DNA from: Tetrahymena elliotti 4EA
Taxonomy: Eukaryota; Ciliophora; Oligohymenophorea; Hymenostomatida; Tetrahymenidae
Length of the DNA: 64,000 nt
Direction: 5' to 3'
Assembly: GCA_000231825.2 (NCBI GenBank)
Contig: JH720329.1
Span: 363,118-427,117, forward strand
This document shows, one piece after another, positions 59,199-64,000 of this stretch. Position 1 is the stretch's first letter. Every line of letters begins with the position of its first letter. Below the pieces are notes generated by a model. It was not told the DNA's origin and did no database searches. It worked only from the letters and a program-made list of their open reading frames with translations. The translations under genes were made by a program, and so were the position numbers.

Positions 59199-61862
59199 AT
59201 GGATGAATAAAAAATTTAATAGAAGCTTTAACAGTATAAAATAAATGTTAACAGCAATTAGAATCTAAGCGATGAAGAAAAGTAAAAGATTTTATAAAAG
59301 TTAGATGAATCTTATATAGAGGCTAATGGAGTTTTTGATGAATTTGAAGAAATAATTCTGTGTCTTCCTAATGAACAATTGGAAATTATTATTAATGCAA
59401 ATTAAGCAAGTAGCTAAGCTGCAACAGCTTCTCTAAATAGCAGTGGAATTATGAGTTAATAATCTAATGAAGGATACAATCGTAATTAATAAATGTCTTA
59501 AGGTTCCTCTAATTTAATTCCTCCAAATAATTCAATGGCACCTCCAAGAGGTTTAAGTTAAAACTATTAGCAGGTTCCTCCTTCATATTATTCATAATAA
59601 AATATGTAATAAAAAAGTTATGGATCTTCATAATAGTATAGCTCTTAATAAATTCCTAAAATGCCAAGCAGTTAATAGTATTAAAATGTTTAAGTAACTC
59701 CAGAACAAAGAAAGTAATATACATATTAATTACTTTCAAGTATTCTAAAAAGAAATATGAGTTAAATAAATAAGCAGGATCCTAAATATGCCCTTTGGCA
59801 TTAAAAATAGAATTTATTGTATGAAAAATACTAGAGTTTAGAAGAGATTGATTAATAATAATGGAGTTTTTTAGATAAATAGAAATACTTGCAATATCAT
59901 CTGAACCTATTTGAATAAAATATAAGGCTTTGCAAAGATCCAAATAGACAAGAACATCTATCAAACTTTTTTAATAATTTTAAAATTAAAATCAGCAATG
60001 ATCCAGATTTATTCTTGTTTTTCATAAGCAGTGACAAGACTTTGAGTCCAAATGATAGAAAAGTTTTATTTAACGAAGACCTAGGTTGCACCTCAGAGTT
60101 TCAAATCCTTTTGGATTACTATAAAATTTCTTAAAATTAAGCAATGGAAAAATAAATAGAGACTATTTAAAGTCAAAAATAAGTTAAGGGTTTTGATTCT
60201 TTCCTCATGATCTTAAAAGAATTAAAAATTGACATGCTTTTTGCTATTTTAGAATCAAGAGGAATGTTAATCAAAAAGTTCTGTTCAGCCTTCTATACAG
60301 AAGTTGTTACCTTTTTCAAATAACTTGGATTAGATCAAAGTACTTAAACAGAGAGGGTATAGTAGTTTGAGATAAATTTAAAAAAAATGTTAAATTAATA
60401 TTAATTCAGAGAAAATTTTATTTTGAAAGAAATAAAAAGTTATTTTCCTGATCAATTAGTTGTAAATCATTTAAATTTAATAAATAATATCATAAACAAT
60501 AAAGAGTTAAATTCAATAAGTAACCATTTATCAGGCATGTACCAGTAATAACCAGATATCAGCAATTTCATTTTAAAAAGAAGCTAAATTCCTCCAAGAT
60601 AGTAAAGCATGAACTCTTCTTAAGGTATCGCGGCAGTAACAAGATAGCCAGATGATACTTTATCACAATCTTATTAAAAATAATAGCAAATGAATCAAAA
60701 TTAAGCAGCTCAGTATAACACACCAGCAACAGCTGATTCTAGTTAATTTAGTCTTTCTTAGCAATAATCTGCAGGATTTTCATAGAGTTAACCATAGATG
60801 TAAAGTAAACCTATAAATTTATCATCTTAATAGTAAGCTCAAGTGGCATAGTAATAAGCATAACCTTAGAATAATTAGTTTGCAAATCCATATTCTAATA
60901 GAAATCCTAGCTAATAATAAGTAAAAAATGAAGAAGAAGGAAAACCAAATATTCCAAGTTAATAACAATCATAAGCTACTTAATAACAATTTTCTCAAAG
61001 CTAAGTTTAAGCAAAATCTGGTTATGGATTATAGAGCAGTAATTTCGAAGAGACTTAATAAGTAACTCCTGCTTAGCCAGTTAAATAGGAATATGTGAAG
61101 CAAGAATACTAATAAAATCTTTAGCCTGCCAAATAAATGTTTTCATAAACAAAAACTAAAACTAAGAGACTACTTAGTGATGATGCTATTACTAAGAGAT
61201 TAGAGTATTTATGTAAAGAAAATAATATAGAATTGCCAAGTAGTTCTGACATTGAATAAATAATCGTTTATTTAAATGAAGTTTTTAAAATTTATATGAA
61301 AAATTTAATAGAAAGATTGCTTCAAAGTAGTATTGTTGAGAATATTGATAATGAATTCCGTCTTTTCTGCTCTGATAAGTTAGAAGCTCATTTAGTTCCT
61401 TTTCGTGGTTAGTCCATAGATAAATATCTGTTGAATAAGCAAGATTACACAGGCGCTCGTGACATGACATTTTTAAAATACTATATTGTTTAATCTGAAA
61501 ACAAAAATATCAGGCGTACTCAGCTTGATAGAAACGATGAAGAATTAGAATAAGCTTGCTATGATTCGATCTGCAAAAACTCTCTCTTTGATAAATCTTC
61601 CATGAAGTATAACCTAGATAAAACTTAACGTAAAGGGTGTGCAGCTTCAGAAGAAATAAAAAATAATATTTCTAAAGTTCCTCCATAAAAATCCAAAAAT
61701 GCTAAAAAAGACCTAAAATTAGAGTCCATGCCCTAAGCTATCAGCTTGGCAACTACTAATTGTTAAAGATAAAAAATTACTCTTAAAAATATTTAACTAT
61801 TTTTAGAAGCAGATCCTATATATCGTAAATCTGCAATCCTTCTTAAGACTTATTTGCAATGA
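59199..61862 (+). CDS. Q/N-rich protein with possible TAF4-like C-terminal region (887 aa)
   Basis: The intronless frame (888 codons) runs from ATG at 59199 to TGA at 61862. A short acidic helical start (residues 1-65) is followed by a Q/N/S/P-rich stretch. A folded helical region spans about 170-440 (KYALWHQKQNLLYEKYQ, then a segment with LDIDMLFAIL-like hydrophobics). A second long Q-rich, prion-like stretch runs to about 640. The C-terminal 240 residues are charged: KRLLSDDAITKRLEYLCKEN, then DIEQIIVYLNEVFKIYMKNL. That spacing resembles the TAF4 histone-fold helices of TFIID, which would make it a general transcription factor subunit. I hold this only weakly, since the match is by eye and coiled helices can imitate it. 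Most of the glutamines are TAA/TAG codons. Confidence 0.85.
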
Positions 61863-62951
61863 GTGAGTGTTTTTTTCAAACAAAAATTAGAGATTATTAT
61901 TTTCTTTTTGCATTAATTTTAAAAACTTGTTTAGTATTTTTGTATTTCTTCTTTCTTGTATGTAGTTTAATTTCGATTTTGATTTATTTTTTTTTATCAA
62001 ATTAAAATTTAATTACATAGAGTTTTTAAATCAGCAAATAGATCTGCTAGCTGGGCTGGCCTATCTATCTTTCACATGATTTGGTTTTTAGCAGTTATAA
62101 AAATGTTTAGAAAGCTTAGCTTTTTGCTTTTGTCCTTATTCTCAATAAAGATATCACTATATAATTTTTTCACATCTCTAATAAATATATTTTAATTACT
62201 TAATATAGAAAAGTAAAAATAATATTTTTAAAAATTTTCATAATATTTTATTAAAACTCAATTTAATTCATCTTTTTTTATGTTTTTTTTTAATTTTTAA
62301 ATTTAATCATTTTTTTTAGTAATTTGAAATAGAATTCTGTTCAAGTATAAAGCATTAAATAAAGGTGTCTTTATTAAGAATAAGACCTTTACACAAAACA
62401 AAAATTTCTCTCAATTATATTTTTATTTTTTGAATTGGTTGGTATTTTGATTGTGACTAGTTATTATTAATAAGAAAATATTTAAAAAAGTAAAAATAAA
62501 ATTTTAAATTAATCCTATTTAATTTTCATTATAACAAAGAATTTCAATTTTTTTTTGTTTATTTTTTTCTATGTCTTTTTATTAATTTATTATTTTTCTT
62601 CATAATTAAAGATTATTTGAAATAGAATTCACGTTATTTATAATTTTCTTTTTTTAATTTTTTAGTAAGACTTTATTTACATTTTTAAATCTACTCACAA
62701 ACAAATTATTAATAAGAATAATATGCATAATTTATTTGGTCATATTTTTAAAAAATAATCTAAATATTTTGAGATTATATATAATTATTTTTAATGGATG
62801 AAGGAGATAAATTTTATAAAAATGATTTGTTTTTTTAATTTTACAATTTACACAAAAATAATTAAATTAGAAGATTTATATCAAGTGAATCAAAAATTAT
62901 AATTACATTTTGAGAAAATATAAACTTATTAACTAAATTACTTTTTTTGAG
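61863..62951. other. intergenic, no gene seen
   Basis: A/T-rich spacer. A short block, CTAGCTGGGCTGGCC at about 62047-62061, is unusually G+C-rich for the region but shows no structure I can assign. Confidence 0.55.
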
Positions 62952-64000
62952 ATGATAGAAAAAGACGAATTAGATTAAAATTAGGTTAAAAATTAGCTTT
63001 GCAGTTTATGCAAAGCTTCATAAAATATAAAGTACATAAAGTTGGAAAGGGTTAATATTGTTGAAAAAATATGTGGTAATTGTAAATTTAGTGTAAAGGA
63101 TTTGTATCTGTTTAAGAAAAAATATAATTCGTGTGATCTTATCCAACTAGCTTTTCCTTAAATTGCTCCACAAATAATCGATGGATCAATAAATAAAATT
63201 GAAGGTCTTTCATCTGAGATATATAAAAATAAATAAATTAAAATAACTTAAAATACTGTGGCTAACCAAGAATTTTATCAAAATTTAGTCTTTGCAGAGT
63301 TAGTTCACATCGTTATTGATAAAAAATTTATTTCAGCGTAAATCTTATTTTTGCATTTTAAATAGATCATTTATAGATTTACAATTTTAGCTAATTTAAC
63401 TTATTATACATAGCTTAAAATAGTCTAATTAATTACTACAAGCTATCTAAGCAGCATAGGATAAGTGTGTAATCTTAGATTTATAGGAAAATATCGATTT
63501 CAATTAAGAATAAAACAACTCTCCTATATTCAAGTTTTTGCAGTAGTATTCTACTTAGTTATTCATTAAAAGCGAGTATTTCAATTTATAAAATAGTCAA
63601 AAATTAAATTAATTTTAATTAATAGTCTAGCATAGGACTTAGGAAATTGGTAAAATGTATAGCATCTATCATATGACATTGATCCTTTCCATGGGAATTA
63701 GGATCTTATACAAATATAATAATAGTTTCCTATATTGAAAAGTGTTGATTGCTCATTTTTTATTAATGAAACATCAAGTAAATTAATTATTCAAAATTAT
63801 TAATCTAAATATAAATTTTTAAGATGAATAAATTTGTTAGTTCTACGAATATATCTTGTCATAGATTCTTAATTTAAGTCAAGTCGAATCAATAACTTTA
63901 AATATTTTGAGGTAATTTTTTACTAAAGCCTTTCTAAATATTTTATTAAAGCAAACAAATTTTAGTTAACAAGATGGTGAATAAGATTATTATGGAGATG
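62952..64000 (+). CDS. partial gene with N-terminal double CxxC motif, runs off the right edge
   Basis: Exons are 62952-63777, 63824-63911 and 63966 to the window end. Introns of 46 nt (GTAAAT...TTTAAG) and 54 nt (GTAATT...TTTTAG) keep one frame; without the first, translation would stop just after it. The protein starts MIEKDELDQNQVKNQLCSLC and has CSLC followed by KICGNC about 27 residues on, a likely single zinc site of the B-box or zinc-ribbon type. The rest of the visible 320 residues is helical, hydrophobic in places, and Q-rich, with FYEYILSQILNLSQVESI after the first intron. I do not recognise the family. Stop codon and C-terminus lie outside the window. Confidence 0.8.

Noticed and set aside
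63778..63823. TGA at about 63822 ending the right-edge gene
   Set aside because: It spans the 3' end of a 46-nt intron with a GTAAAT donor; the spliced frame continues.
1..64000. CRISPR arrays, bacterial operons, telomeric CCCCAA repeats, transposase genes
   Set aside because: None was seen; the intron-containing genes with reassigned stops show a ciliate chromosome interior.

Overview
The window is about 78-80% A+T. Long reading frames appear only when TAA and TAG are read as glutamine and TGA is the sole stop. Introns are short, AT-rich and GT...AG (about 42-300 nt, one of 619). Together with the protein families this points to a ciliate, most likely Tetrahymena, and probably macronuclear-type sequence. 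No CCCCAA telomere, rRNA or recognisable transposon is present. One 270-nt run of N breaks the window.

Layout. (1) 1-3.2 kb, minus strand: two tandem units, each a tRNA-Glu(UUC) followed by a TPR-repeat protein gene. (2) 3.5-8.0 kb, minus: a membrane hybrid histidine kinase with PAS, HisKA, HATPase and receiver domains and one 67-nt intron. (3) 9.0-11.9 kb, minus: a damaged gene of a large ciliate family of secreted or membrane proteins with GNGGA repeats and a Cys-rich juxtamembrane part. (4) 12-16 kb: no gene recognised. (5) 16.0-54.8 kb, plus: seven tandem paralogues (A-G) encoding six-transmembrane channels of the EAG/HCN/CNG type. (6) 55.2-57.9 kb, minus: one continuous frame for a receptor-like protein kinase (signal peptide, ectodomain, coiled coil, TM segment, kinase). 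(7) 59.2-61.9 kb, plus: a Q/N-rich protein with a possible TAF4-like helical C-terminus. (8) 62.95 kb to the right edge, plus: an incomplete gene with an N-terminal pair of CxxC motifs.

The channel array is the centrepiece. Every paralogue has S1-S6, a pore, a C-linker, a cyclic-nucleotide-binding domain (CNBD), then a CX2CX4HX4C zinc knuckle of the kind normally found in nucleic-acid-binding proteins, then a long Q/N/S-rich tail with two conserved boxes. The paralogues fall into three groups: A+B (shorter N-terminus, pore without GYG), C+D+E, and F+G (perfect GHIAKDC knuckle, altered cyclic-nucleotide cassette). All five C-G genes keep GYG filters and identical lengths for three exons (147, 172 and 783 nt). 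A degenerate fragment of an A/B-type channel lies between C and D, so the array has been gaining and losing copies. Together with the histidine kinase and the receptor-like kinase, the neighbourhood is rich in signalling and membrane proteins, but co-function is not shown by the sequence.

All gene models are my own hand translations with splice sites chosen by reading frame and by agreement between paralogues. No database search was run.
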